DNA of 5,856 bases from Caldifarciminota bacterium UBA2202 (GTDB lineage Bacteria > Hydrothermota > 32-111), in NCBI GenBank assembly GCA_002327905.1, contig DCUY01000069.1, positions 365 to 6,220 on the forward strand. The letters run 5' to 3'. The notes beneath the pieces are model-generated. The model saw only the letters and a program-made list of their open reading frames with translations, did not search any database and was not told the origin of the DNA. Positions 1 to 5,856 of this stretch are shown here, one piece after another. Numbering within the stretch: position 1 is the first letter of the stretch; the number at the start of each line of letters is the position of its first letter. The position numbers and the translations under genes are program-made.

Positions 1-115
1 GGGATGATGTGCGAATGAGCGCTGGACTTCATGCTACGAGATAAGGACGTCGTAAAGCGAGTGTGTGAGCCGACGCTACACCCGCGTGTTGCGCACTATA
101 GATTTGTTCCAACTG
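1..115. other. GC-shifted, hairpin-forming non-coding segment (nature unknown)
   Basis: The first ~100 bases are about 55% G+C (counted), clearly above the AT-rich genes beside them, and the shift ends near position 115. Two stem-loops can be drawn. One pairs 33-39 with 50-58 (GCTACGA with TCGT/AGC, two-base bulge). The other pairs 74-81 with 86-93 (CGC-T-ACAC against GTGT-T-GCG around a 4-base loop), and 60-63 with 94-97 can close below it. No T-run follows either stem on either strand, so these are not standard intrinsic terminators. Longest openings are a few dozen codons without ribosome-binding sites. It could be the end of a dispersed repeat, part of a structured RNA, or the remnant of an insertion; the window edge cuts it, so its length is unknown. 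It does not look like a tRNA or a recognisable rRNA piece. Confidence 0.35.
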
Positions 116-132
116 AAAATGCTTACTGAATC

Positions 133-435
133 CTAAAAAACGATTCCTTTCCGCCTTCTCTCCCTTCCGCTCTTCCTCCTCTCATGCTCAATCCTCCTGT
201 CAACTCCCGACCTTCTCTCCTTCCCGCTCCTCTTATCCTCTCCCTTGAAAACTTCAGCGGATTTTTTTCTTCTGTCGCACTTGCTTCTTCTGTCACCGTT
301 CCTTCTCTCTTCTTTTCTTCTATCATCTTCATAATTTGACCTATTTCCGAAAAATGCAGGAAGCTCTGTTGTCACAGATTCGATGATTATTTCTGTCTCT
401 CCTATTTTTCTTATTTTGTCGTTTTTTTTATTCAT
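133..435 (-). CDS. Small Arg-rich protein with tandem [D/E]RR hexad repeats, function unknown
   Basis: This 100-residue protein belongs to no family I can name. Residues 1-33 are mixed and contain a short hydrophobic patch (EIIIESVTTELPAFFG, ~15-30). The rest is very highly charged: 21 Arg, 13 Lys and 20 Asp/Glu in the whole chain. A first block has DRR/ERR triplets starting at residues 38, 43, 48 and 54. A second block is a regular hexad series starting at 67, 73, 79, 85 and 91 (DKRSGK, ERRSGV, DRRIEH, ERRKSG, RERRRK). It has no signal peptide or transmembrane segment. From memory, RR-xxx-DRR-type low-complexity stretches recur in environmental bacterial proteins without assigned function; the charge pattern would suit binding to nucleic acid, polyphosphate or anionic membrane, but that is inference. 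The start is well supported by AGAGGTGA 4 bases upstream of ATG. It starts 11 bp after the comM stop, so it is probably translationally coupled. A purine-rich coding strand makes a second open frame on the same DNA, which lacks this start signal. Confidence 0.72.
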   Translation of the reverse strand: MNKKNDKIRKIGETEIIIESVTTELPAFFGNRSNYEDDRRKEERRNGDRRSKCDRRKKSAEVFKGEDKRSGKERRSGVDRRIEHERRKSGRERRRKGIVF

Positions 436-439
436 AAAA

Positions 440-447
440 TCACCTCT
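440..447 (-). promoter_or_regulatory. Strong Shine-Dalgarno of the hexad-repeat gene, touching the comM stop
   Basis: Read on the minus strand, AGAGGTGA lies four bases before the ATG at 435. Its first base is the last position of the TAA stop of the upstream comM gene (447-449 read in reverse). A near-perfect anti-SD match right at the stop is the usual arrangement for re-use of terminating ribosomes. It is the main evidence that this low-complexity reading frame is a real gene. Confidence 0.75.
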
Positions 448-1976
448 TAAATATTGTAAAAATACTTATTGTCCAAGATTCTGTACTGCACCGCTTCTGC
501 GATGTGCTCCTCTTTGATTGATTCACTTTTTGCCATGTCGGAGATTGTTCTCGCCACCTTGATTATTTTATTCACTGACCGCGGCGAAAATGCATAATGG
601 TCCATTGCACTCCTTAAAAGAGATTTACAGTTTTCGTCGAGTTCGCAAAATCTCTTCATATACCTTGATGTTATATGCGCATTTCTTCTAAATGTCCTTA
701 TTCCCTTGAACCTCTCCTCCTGCAGATTGATAACTTCAATGACTCTCTCTCTAATGTCATCCGATTTTTCCTGCGTCGTCACCTCTGACGCTTTGAGAAA
801 ATCGATTCTCGGCACTTCAATATGCAGATCTATCCTGTCGAGAATAGGTCCTGATACCTTTGAAAGGTATCTTTGAATGTCATTGGGAGTGCACTTGCAA
901 ATATGCGTGGGGTCAGAGTAGTAACCGCATCTGCACGGATTCATTGCGGCAATAAGGGAGAATCTCGAAGGATACACAAATGTGTTCTGCGCCCTTGAAA
1001 CTGTCACATATCCGTCTTCAAGAGGCTGTCTGAGAGATTCAATTATATTTTTTGAAAACTCGGGAAATTCATCAAGGAACAATACTCCGTTATGCGCCAA
1101 AGAGACCTCTCCGGGATGCGCGTCCTGACCTCCTCCCACAAGGGCGACATCGGAAATCGTGTGATGCGGACTTCTGAAAGGCCTGTCTATGAGAAGCCCC
1201 TCTCCATCCTTTAAAAGCCCCCTTATAGAATGAATCTTCGTAGTCTCTATCGCCTCATCCTCAGACATTTCAGGAAGTATTGTGACAAATCTCTTTGCGA
1301 GCATTGTCTTTCCTGTACCGGGAGGTCCGATCATCAGAAGATTGTGATTCCCGGATGCCGCGATTTCCAAAGCCCTCTTTGCAAGTTCCAGACCCTTCAC
1401 ATCCTCAAATCCGAAATCATGCTCCTTTTTGCTGTATTTTTTTGTGTCATGAGTGTAGGGGTTTTTACTAATATCTGTAAGAATTTCAATCGCGTTTTTC
1501 AGGTCAAGCGCAGGAAAGACATTCATTGATTTAATCACTGACGCTTCATTTTTATTTTCATTGGGAACAATAATATCTGTGCAGGATGATTTTGCCATTG
1601 AAGAGACAATTGAAAGAACTCCCTTTATAGAACGGAGGGAGCCATTGAGAGCAAGTTCGCCTATTAGAAGAACATTCTCCCGCAAAGGCTTCACAAAACC
1701 CGCTGAGACAAGTATTCCTATCGCAATAGGAAGATCAAAGTAAGAACCCTCCTTTTTTATGTCGGCAGGAGCAAGATTCACTGTGATTCTTCTGTCGGGA
1801 AACGGGTAGCCGATGTTTTTTATTGCGGATCGAATTCTCTCTTTGGATTCTTTTACTGACCTTTCAGGGAGACCGACAATATTAAATGCTGGAAGTCCGT
1901 TCTGAATGTCAGTTTCAATGTCAACTACATAGCCGTCAAGGCCGTTTATCGCCGCTGATTTTAGAATGGATATCAT
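447..1976 (-). CDS. comM: YifB/ComM family Mg-chelatase-like AAA+ ATPase
   Basis: This is a full-length 509-residue member of the YifB/ComM family, cytoplasmic hexameric AAA+ helicases. ComM promotes branch migration during integration of DNA taken up by natural transformation; many non-transformable bacteria also keep a copy. The N-terminal ChlI/Lon-S5-like domain spans ~1-165 and opens with the typical MISILKSAAINGLDG start; GLPERSVKESKERIRSA lies at 35-51. The AAA core (~188-395) has Walker A GPPGTGKT (217-224), the FRSPHHTIS motif (267-275), Walker B VLFLDE (298-303) and the arginine-containing LDRIDLH (379-385). The C-terminal Mg-chelatase helical domain is ~405-500. The family's cysteine cluster is present as CRC (348-350) and CKC (360-362); the first pair is more often CPC. 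No motif is missing, so the enzyme should be active. Its ATG lies 41 bp inside the upstream HD-GYP gene, and the hexad-repeat gene follows by 11 bp. A specific role in competence here is inferred only from the family. Confidence 0.95.
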   Translation of the reverse strand: MISILKSAAINGLDGYVVDIETDIQNGLPAFNIVGLPERSVKESKERIRSAIKNIGYPFPDRRITVNLAPADIKKEGSYFDLPIAIGILVSAGFVKPLRENVLLIGELALNGSLRSIKGVLSIVSSMAKSSCTDIIVPNENKNEASVIKSMNVFPALDLKNAIEILTDISKNPYTHDTKKYSKKEHDFGFEDVKGLELAKRALEIAASGNHNLLMIGPPGTGKTMLAKRFVTILPEMSEDEAIETTKIHSIRGLLKDGEGLLIDRPFRSPHHTISDVALVGGGQDAHPGEVSLAHNGVLFLDEFPEFSKNIIESLRQPLEDGYVTVSRAQNTFVYPSRFSLIAAMNPCRCGYYSDPTHICKCTPNDIQRYLSKVSGPILDRIDLHIEVPRIDFLKASEVTTQEKSDDIRERVIEVINLQEERFKGIRTFRRNAHITSRYMKRFCELDENCKSLLRSAMDHYAFSPRSVNKIIKVARTISDMAKSESIKEEHIAEAVQYRILDNKYFYNI

Positions 1977-3840
1977 ATATTTTTTCCAACCTCCTCTTCA
2001 CTATACTGTCAGAAATCGGTTTAATTATTGACGGAATATCTTCAATCAACAAATCATACTTTTGAGAATTGCTTCTTTTGAGGTATTTCAGATAATTATA
2101 AAATAATTTTGCATATTCAAGAATTCTATATTTTTCTTTTAAGGATTCAATTGATTTTTCAAACAAATCTTCCGCATTATTCGAGCGGCTCTTTGTCTTT
2201 GATTTAATCATATATGTCATTATTGATTCTCTGTCTTTCTCTCCTGTAATTTCAGAATACTTTTTCACTATCATTCTTTTTTTCGATTGCGACTTAACGA
2301 ATCTCGTGAGAAAAAATGCCGATTCTGTCAGGAGACTCTTGTTACTTATATAAACTCCCATCTTAAAAGCCTCATAATAGTATTTTTCGGATAAGTCATA
2401 TTTTTTCCAAGTCATGTACAGACGGCCGAGATTATTATAGACCATCCACAAACCCATTTTATTGTTCAAATTCTTTGCATAGGACAAGGATTCATAGAGA
2501 TTATACTTCGCATCAGTGAATCTTCCCTGCTCAATATAAACAAGTGCTATTCCCGCCTGACTTCTTATTGACCCGTAAATGTCTCCGTAAAAATGCTTGA
2601 TGTCAATCGAGTTCAGATAATTTTCAATCGCCTTATCAAGATTCCCCAGATTGAGATATATAAAAGCGGAAGCGTCATAGTATTTTGAAAGATCGCATTT
2701 AACCTCTTTCGTATAATTAATCAGCTGATTGTATCTGATTATTGAGAATGAAGATGTTGCTATTTTTGCCTTATCCTTCTCAATCAATGACTCGATTCTA
2801 TTGTAAAAGTCGAGAGATTTGTCAAGATTTGTAAATACTTCATTTGGGTTTTTCCCCATCTTAAAATATATCATTGCAATATGCCTTGTAGCCCGTGATT
2901 TTTCAAACAATGTGCTCTTTCTGCTCCTTAAAACCTTTTCAGCAAACTCCAATGATTTTTTGTAGTCATTGAAATAATAATAGGCTGATGAGATTTCATT
3001 GTGTATTTCAGAGAGAGAGGCTGACTTCCCCGCGTACGGGAGATAATTCATCAGATATTTTAATGCAGATTTGGGATTCCCCTGCTGAAGATATATTTTC
3101 CCCATGTTGAAATCAATAAATTTCCTTGTCTCTGTCTCTTTCACTCTCTTTTTTGCTATATTCAGAAAGAAGAGCGCATTTTCATAGGAGTTTACGCTCT
3201 GCTGTTTAAGAAGATGTATCGCCTTCTCAAGATGCACAAAGCCGCTCTTATAGAGAGATATGAATGTCTTTGCCACCCTCTCGTCAAATTGAGTTCCGGA
3301 ATTTCTCTCTATCTCTTTTATTGCAAGGTATTCGCTTCTCACTTCTGTTTTATAGCTCCTGTTTGATGTCATTGCATCGAATGAATCGCACACAGCTATT
3401 ATTCTTGAAAGAAGCGGAATATTCTCACCAATTAGACCGTCAGGATAACCCTTTCCGTCATACCTTTCATGATGGTGCTTTATGGCATCCTGAAGTCCCG
3501 AAACATATCTGAATGAACCGAGAAGATATGCCCCGTAAACAGAATGCCTTTTTATCTCCATAAATTCGTATTTATTCAGTTTTTTCCTGCTCTTTAAAAT
3601 GCTTATGGGGATTCTCACTTTTCCTATGTCATGCAGAATTGATGAGAGATAAAGAACATCCATCTGCTTCTTTGGAAGATTCATTTTGTTTCCTATAAGA
3701 AGCGCATACTTTTGGACCCTCTCGGAATGCCCTATTGTATAGTCATCCTTGGCATCTATTACATCGGATAAATACTTTATGGTATTTAAGAAAAGTTCTT
3801 CATTTTCAATTGAGTTTGTAAATCTTTTAATATCTGTCAT
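1936..3840 (-). CDS. HD-GYP domain protein with C-terminal TPR array (probable cyclic-di-GMP phosphodiesterase)
   Basis: The 634-residue protein begins directly with an HD-GYP domain (~20-200) and has no receiver, PAS or membrane segment before it. Metal-binding positions are all visible: H38 in TIGHSERV, H70-D71 in HDIGK, H99, H123-H124-E125, then DGKGYP (128-133) and D152 in VCDSFDA. HD-GYP enzymes hydrolyse cyclic di-GMP to pGpG/GMP, and the intact set predicts activity. The remainder is helical with TPR-like units near 241-271, 277-304, 314-347, 387-420, 425-459 and 464-497; a charged helical tail (~555-634) follows. TPRs are scaffolds for partner proteins or peptides, so the input signal may come through a bound partner (inference). 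The start has an AAAGGG element 8 bases upstream. The gene follows the SGNH hydrolase gene by 17 bp, and its last 41 bp contain the comM start and Shine-Dalgarno. It is cytoplasmic, with no signal peptide. Confidence 0.93.
   Translation of the reverse strand: MTDIKRFTNSIENEELFLNTIKYLSDVIDAKDDYTIGHSERVQKYALLIGNKMNLPKKQMDVLYLSSILHDIGKVRIPISILKSRKKLNKYEFMEIKRHSVYGAYLLGSFRYVSGLQDAIKHHHERYDGKGYPDGLIGENIPLLSRIIAVCDSFDAMTSNRSYKTEVRSEYLAIKEIERNSGTQFDERVAKTFISLYKSGFVHLEKAIHLLKQQSVNSYENALFFLNIAKKRVKETETRKFIDFNMGKIYLQQGNPKSALKYLMNYLPYAGKSASLSEIHNEISSAYYYFNDYKKSLEFAEKVLRSRKSTLFEKSRATRHIAMIYFKMGKNPNEVFTNLDKSLDFYNRIESLIEKDKAKIATSSFSIIRYNQLINYTKEVKCDLSKYYDASAFIYLNLGNLDKAIENYLNSIDIKHFYGDIYGSIRSQAGIALVYIEQGRFTDAKYNLYESLSYAKNLNNKMGLWMVYNNLGRLYMTWKKYDLSEKYYYEAFKMGVYISNKSLLTESAFFLTRFVKSQSKKRMIVKKYSEITGEKDRESIMTYMIKSKTKSRSNNAEDLFEKSIESLKEKYRILEYAKLFYNYLKYLKRSNSQKYDLLIEDIPSIIKPISDSIVKRRLEKIYDIHSKISGDKRP
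1990..1995 (-). promoter_or_regulatory. AGGAGG ribosome-binding site of comM inside the HD-GYP gene
   Basis: A perfect AGGAGG on the minus strand sits 13 bases before the comM ATG at 1976, within codons for Arg-Arg-Leu near the HD-GYP C-terminus. The spacing is longer than the usual 5-9 bases. The nearer TTG at 1989-1987 is out of frame with comM, and the family N-terminus fits the ATG exactly, so the ATG stands. Ribosomes finishing the HD-GYP gene would pass over this site, which suggests coupled translation. Confidence 0.6.
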
Positions 3841-3857
3841 TGTTAATTCCCTTTGTC

Positions 3858-5150
3858 TTATTTTAGAACATCTTTTGATAAAGTCAATACTATTTTCTTT
3901 TTTAATTCATTATATATTAAATAATTTCCGGCATCATTTATGTGAGTATCATTCTCTTTATAAGGATTCATTCCCTCCGCATATGAATTCGCAAGCGATT
4001 CTGTTGTGTTTATAAATTCCACCTCGTTTTCACTTAAAATATTTTCAATTCGCTTTATTGAATAATTCCAGTCCGCGCCGACACTCTCTTGAAGCTCTTT
4101 TTGCAGAACTGTATTGACGGAATATTCATCAGGTATTATCAGGAACAGAGATTTTACGCCCTCCTCATCAAATGCTTTCTTCATCTCTTTTATACAATCT
4201 TCGAAAAGACGCCATTCGCTATTTAAGGCAATAGAATCAAGCACGGCAATCCTCTCTTTTTCGATTTGTAAAAATTCGTTTTTCTTCATATTCAGATCGG
4301 CTCTGCCTTTCTCAGTCCTCCCTCTTGTCTTTAAGACGGCCTCAGAATTGCGGAGAAGATTGAATGTCTTGAAATTTTCCAATGACCAGTTATTTTCAGG
4401 CATTACAGCATTCAACACATCATTCCCTGCAAAGATTATCACAACAGCATAATCCGCCATTGCTCTTTTGAGATTTGTTTTTATCTCTCTGAGATAATCA
4501 ACCGGAGAATAGCCCGGCTGAGACAAATTAATGCACTCAAAATCAGTCGAATCCTCAATCATCTGAATAAAATTCTGCTTATAGTCAACCACTCCCACTC
4601 CGAATGAATCCCCTATGAACAAAATCCTCTTCTCCAGCTTTTCTTCTTTAATTGATCTTCCCATGTATCCTTCTTTATTTACCTCGCTGTTATTGAACCT
4701 GCTTAAAGGAGTGAGTCGAAAAATATCAGTCTTTCTTTTTAGAATCTCAAACGGATGAATAACATAAATGATGTTGAGAATTATTTCAAGAAATAGAAAG
4801 AATAAAATGATGTTGAAATATACAATTGAAACAATGGGATGAATTTTTATTTTTTTAAGGGGAAGAAAAGAAAACACAATAAGATAGAATCTGTTCATTG
4901 CAAGAATCATTATCTCCGGATAAAGATGAGTTCTAAAGAACAGAGAAACAATCAATATTGAAAAAGGAAGAGTCAGCCACAATAAGTGTAAATCAATATC
5001 TTTTTTTAATATTGCCGCTATTGATGCTAAGAAGAAAAAAACGAGAGTCAGTTCGTATCCTGAAAAGCCGCCTTTGTTAAGTAAGACATAAAAAACTAAA
5101 AATACTGCTGTGACTGCAATAAATATCTTGTATATTAATTTAAGTTTCAT
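3858..5150 (-). CDS. Membrane-anchored SGNH/GDSL-family hydrolase
   Basis: This 430-residue protein has two parts. Residues 1-~133 hold about four to five hydrophobic helices (near 6-25, 31-48, 54-72, 79-97 and 105-133). A soluble domain from ~140 carries the SGNH signature: block I IGDSFG with nucleophile S182, block II G213 in NLSQPGYS, block III GND at 242-244, and block V DTH at 401-403 supplying D401 and H403. All four catalytic blocks are intact, so esterase, lipase or acyl-transfer/deacetylation chemistry is expected. Membrane-tethered SGNH proteins often modify cell-surface polysaccharide or envelope components; the substrate here cannot be read, and I infer that the domain faces outward. 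The ATG has no Shine-Dalgarno but lies at the expected start point of a consensus promoter. It heads the putative operon, 17 bp before the HD-GYP gene. A lipid- or sugar-modifying role is a family inference, not shown. Confidence 0.88.
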   Translation of the reverse strand: MKLKLIYKIFIAVTAVFLVFYVLLNKGGFSGYELTLVFFFLASIAAILKKDIDLHLLWLTLPFSILIVSLFFRTHLYPEIMILAMNRFYLIVFSFLPLKKIKIHPIVSIVYFNIILFFLFLEIILNIIYVIHPFEILKRKTDIFRLTPLSRFNNSEVNKEGYMGRSIKEEKLEKRILFIGDSFGVGVVDYKQNFIQMIEDSTDFECINLSQPGYSPVDYLREIKTNLKRAMADYAVVIIFAGNDVLNAVMPENNWSLENFKTFNLLRNSEAVLKTRGRTEKGRADLNMKKNEFLQIEKERIAVLDSIALNSEWRLFEDCIKEMKKAFDEEGVKSLFLIIPDEYSVNTVLQKELQESVGADWNYSIKRIENILSENEVEFINTTESLANSYAEGMNPYKENDTHINDAGNYLIYNELKKKIVLTLSKDVLK

Positions 5151-5156
5151 ATTTTC

Positions 5157-5184
5157 ATTATATCCGACACAGTTAGATTGTCAA
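5157..5184 (-). promoter_or_regulatory. Consensus sigma-70-type promoter, predicted to give a leaderless transcript
   Basis: On the minus strand TTGACA (5184-5179) and TATAAT (5162-5157) are both perfect hexamers, separated by 16 bp. A start point seven bases beyond the -10 falls at about 5150, the A of the SGNH gene's ATG. That gene has no recognisable Shine-Dalgarno, which agrees with a leaderless or near-leaderless mRNA. The location between the permease stop and the SGNH gene is right for an operon promoter. Start-site choice can vary by one to three bases, and no transcript data were available. Confidence 0.75.
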
Positions 5185-5187
5185 TCT
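5175..5187. promoter_or_regulatory. 13-bp perfect palindrome over the -35 box (candidate operator)
   Basis: AGATTG-T-CAATCT is a perfect inverted repeat centred on 5181. It fully covers the -35 hexamer at 5179-5184. A dimeric repressor bound there would block RNA polymerase. The symmetry partly re-uses -35 bases, and 6-bp arms can arise by chance in AT-rich DNA. No regulator gene lies nearby, so a binding protein is not identified. Confidence 0.35.
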
Positions 5188-5238
5188 TCACAGAAAATAA
5201 GGTCCTCTAGTCTTAATTAACAAAATCTGAATTTATAT

Positions 5239-5856
5239 CTATTCTCCGAATTCCGATAGGAGCATGCCAAGGAAAATCATTGCTCCTCCCAATAGCCCTG
5301 CTGACGCCAATCTCTCTCTGAAAATGATAAACGCGAAGATTGATGCAAAGAGCGGTTCAAGGGTATAGATAATCGCCGCGCGCGCCTCACTTGTCTGCTG
5401 TTGATACTTGTACTGCAAGACCAGAGCTCCTGCTGTCGCAAAAACAGAAGTGAAGACCAAATCCAATGCAAGATTTCCGCTAAATTTTATTTGCATGTCT
5501 TTTGTTGCAAACATTAGAACCAGAGAGATAAATGCAACTATTGTTATCTGCATAAAGACCAAAAGCAGAACATTGCCCCTCTTGCTGAATCTTTGAATCA
5601 AGACTATTATCAAAGCAAATGTGAATGCGCATAAAACCGTCAACACATCTCCCCTGTTCAAAGGTCCGTTTTCAGGACTGAACATCAGAAACAAACCTCC
5701 TGCGGAGAGAACTATTCCAATGATTTTGAAAATATCAATTTTTGTTCTGTACATTATGAATGAAATCACAGGCACCAACACTACCGAAAGACCCGTTATA
5801 AAAGCGGAGCGAGTTGAAGATGTCTCCCTGAGTCCTGCTGTCTGAAGAGCGAATCC
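5239..5856 (-). CDS. EamA/DMT-family permease, C-terminal part (5' end outside the window)
   Basis: The reading frame is open to the window edge and gives 205 residues before a TAG stop. The first visible residues, GFALQTAGLRETSSTRSAFITG, match the family's first-repeat ending, so the internal GTG at 5781 is not the start. Members are usually ~280-300 residues with ten helices in two EamA repeats; roughly 80-95 residues are missing. The visible part has the last helices of repeat one (to ~60) and the full second repeat (~68-202), including QQQTSEARAAIIYTLEPLFAS and the FRER sequence before the final helices. DMT permeases export or import metabolites, amino acids or drugs by a secondary mechanism in the inner membrane; the substrate cannot be assigned. 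An 88-bp gap with its own promoter separates it from the next gene, so it is probably a separate transcription unit, although I see no clear intrinsic terminator after its stop. Confidence 0.9.
   Translation of the reverse strand, partial: GFALQTAGLRETSSTRSAFITGLSVVLVPVISFIMYRTKIDIFKIIGIVLSAGGLFLMFSPENGPLNRGDVLTVLCAFTFALIIVLIQRFSKRGNVLLLVFMQITIVAFISLVLMFATKDMQIKFSGNLALDLVFTSVFATAGALVLQYKYQQQTSEARAAIIYTLEPLFASIFAFIIFRERLASAGLLGGAMIFLGMLLSEFGE

Noticed and set aside
19..129. A 36-codon plus-strand opening (MLRDKDVVKRV... from 31) ending TGA at 127-129.
   Set aside because: It is too short, has no ribosome-binding site, and is interrupted upstream by a TGA at 16-18. It could be a fragment of a decayed gene, but nothing in it is recognisable.
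131..149. A possible terminator after the Arg-rich gene: GAATC and GATTC flank a T-run on the minus strand.
   Set aside because: The stem is only five bp with the T-run inside the loop and overlaps the stop codon, so it does not have the form of an intrinsic terminator.
123..332. A 69-codon minus-strand frame overlapping the Arg-rich gene, also rich in Arg, Glu and Gly.
   Set aside because: It lacks a good Shine-Dalgarno and has no regular repeat. It is the by-product of a purine-rich strand, where stop codons are scarce in other frames; the 133-435 frame has the strong start signal and the hexad periodicity.
1230..1529. Plus-strand openings over comM (1230-1529, 1561-1743) and over the other genes (3264-3512, 3749-4015, 4114-4452, 5408-5596, 5621-5845).
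   Set aside because: They lie antisense to well-supported conserved proteins, show no family motifs and have no convincing start signals.
5147..5158. A three-codon upstream frame (Met-Lys-Ile-stop) whose stop overlaps the SGNH start as ATGA.
   Set aside because: It lies over the -10 box, so it would be absent from a transcript starting at ~5150. It could matter only on read-through mRNA from the permease gene, for which there is no evidence.
5185..5238. A terminator for the permease gene in the 88-bp gap.
   Set aside because: Only weak, short pairings (for example AAG...CTT around 5199-5214) and the TTAATTAA palindrome at 5213-5220 are seen; no stable GC stem is followed by a T-run.
5239..5781. 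A complete 180-residue permease starting at the GTG at 5781.
   Set aside because: Family-typical sequence continues in frame upstream to the window edge, so the gene is a longer EamA protein cut by the boundary.

Overview
The window is a compact piece of bacterial chromosome in which every supportable gene lies on the minus strand. By eye it is AT-rich, with many A/T-ending codons and Ile/Lys/Asn-rich proteins. The gene content is a YifB/ComM AAA ATPase, an HD-GYP signalling protein with a TPR tail, a membrane-linked SGNH hydrolase and an EamA permease. It fits a free-living, signalling-capable bacterium, such as a delta-proteobacterium-like, spirochaete-like or candidate-phylum lineage, but nothing here fixes the taxon. 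I see no transposase, integrase, phage gene, CRISPR array, tRNA or rRNA.

Reading in the direction of transcription (high to low coordinates): 5856-5239 is the C-terminal ~205 codons of an EamA/DMT drug/metabolite permease whose start lies outside the window. An 88-bp intergenic gap (5151-5238) follows. It carries a consensus sigma-70-type promoter, TTGACA-16 bp-TATAAT, placed so that the expected +1 falls on or next to the A of the next gene's ATG. This predicts a leaderless mRNA. A perfect 13-bp palindrome covers the -35 box and is a candidate operator.

The promoter serves four tightly packed genes: an SGNH/GDSL hydrolase with an N-terminal multi-helix membrane anchor (5150-3858); 17 bp later an HD-GYP cyclic-di-GMP phosphodiesterase-type protein fused to a long TPR array (3840-1936); a YifB/ComM-family ATPase whose start is nested 41 bp inside the HD-GYP gene (1976-447); and, 11 bp further, a 100-residue Arg-rich protein built from tandem [D/E]RR-type hexads (435-133). 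Spacing, overlap and Shine-Dalgarno placement indicate one operon with translational coupling of the last two junctions.

The final ~115 bases (1-115) change character. They are about 55% G+C, hold no convincing gene, and can fold into two hairpins on either strand. They could be the edge of a dispersed repeat, a structured RNA or a decayed insertion. The most unusual items are the predicted leaderless promoter with its -35 palindrome, the hexad-repeat protein coupled to comM, and the GC-shifted edge. No complete novel system can be demonstrated from the sequence alone.
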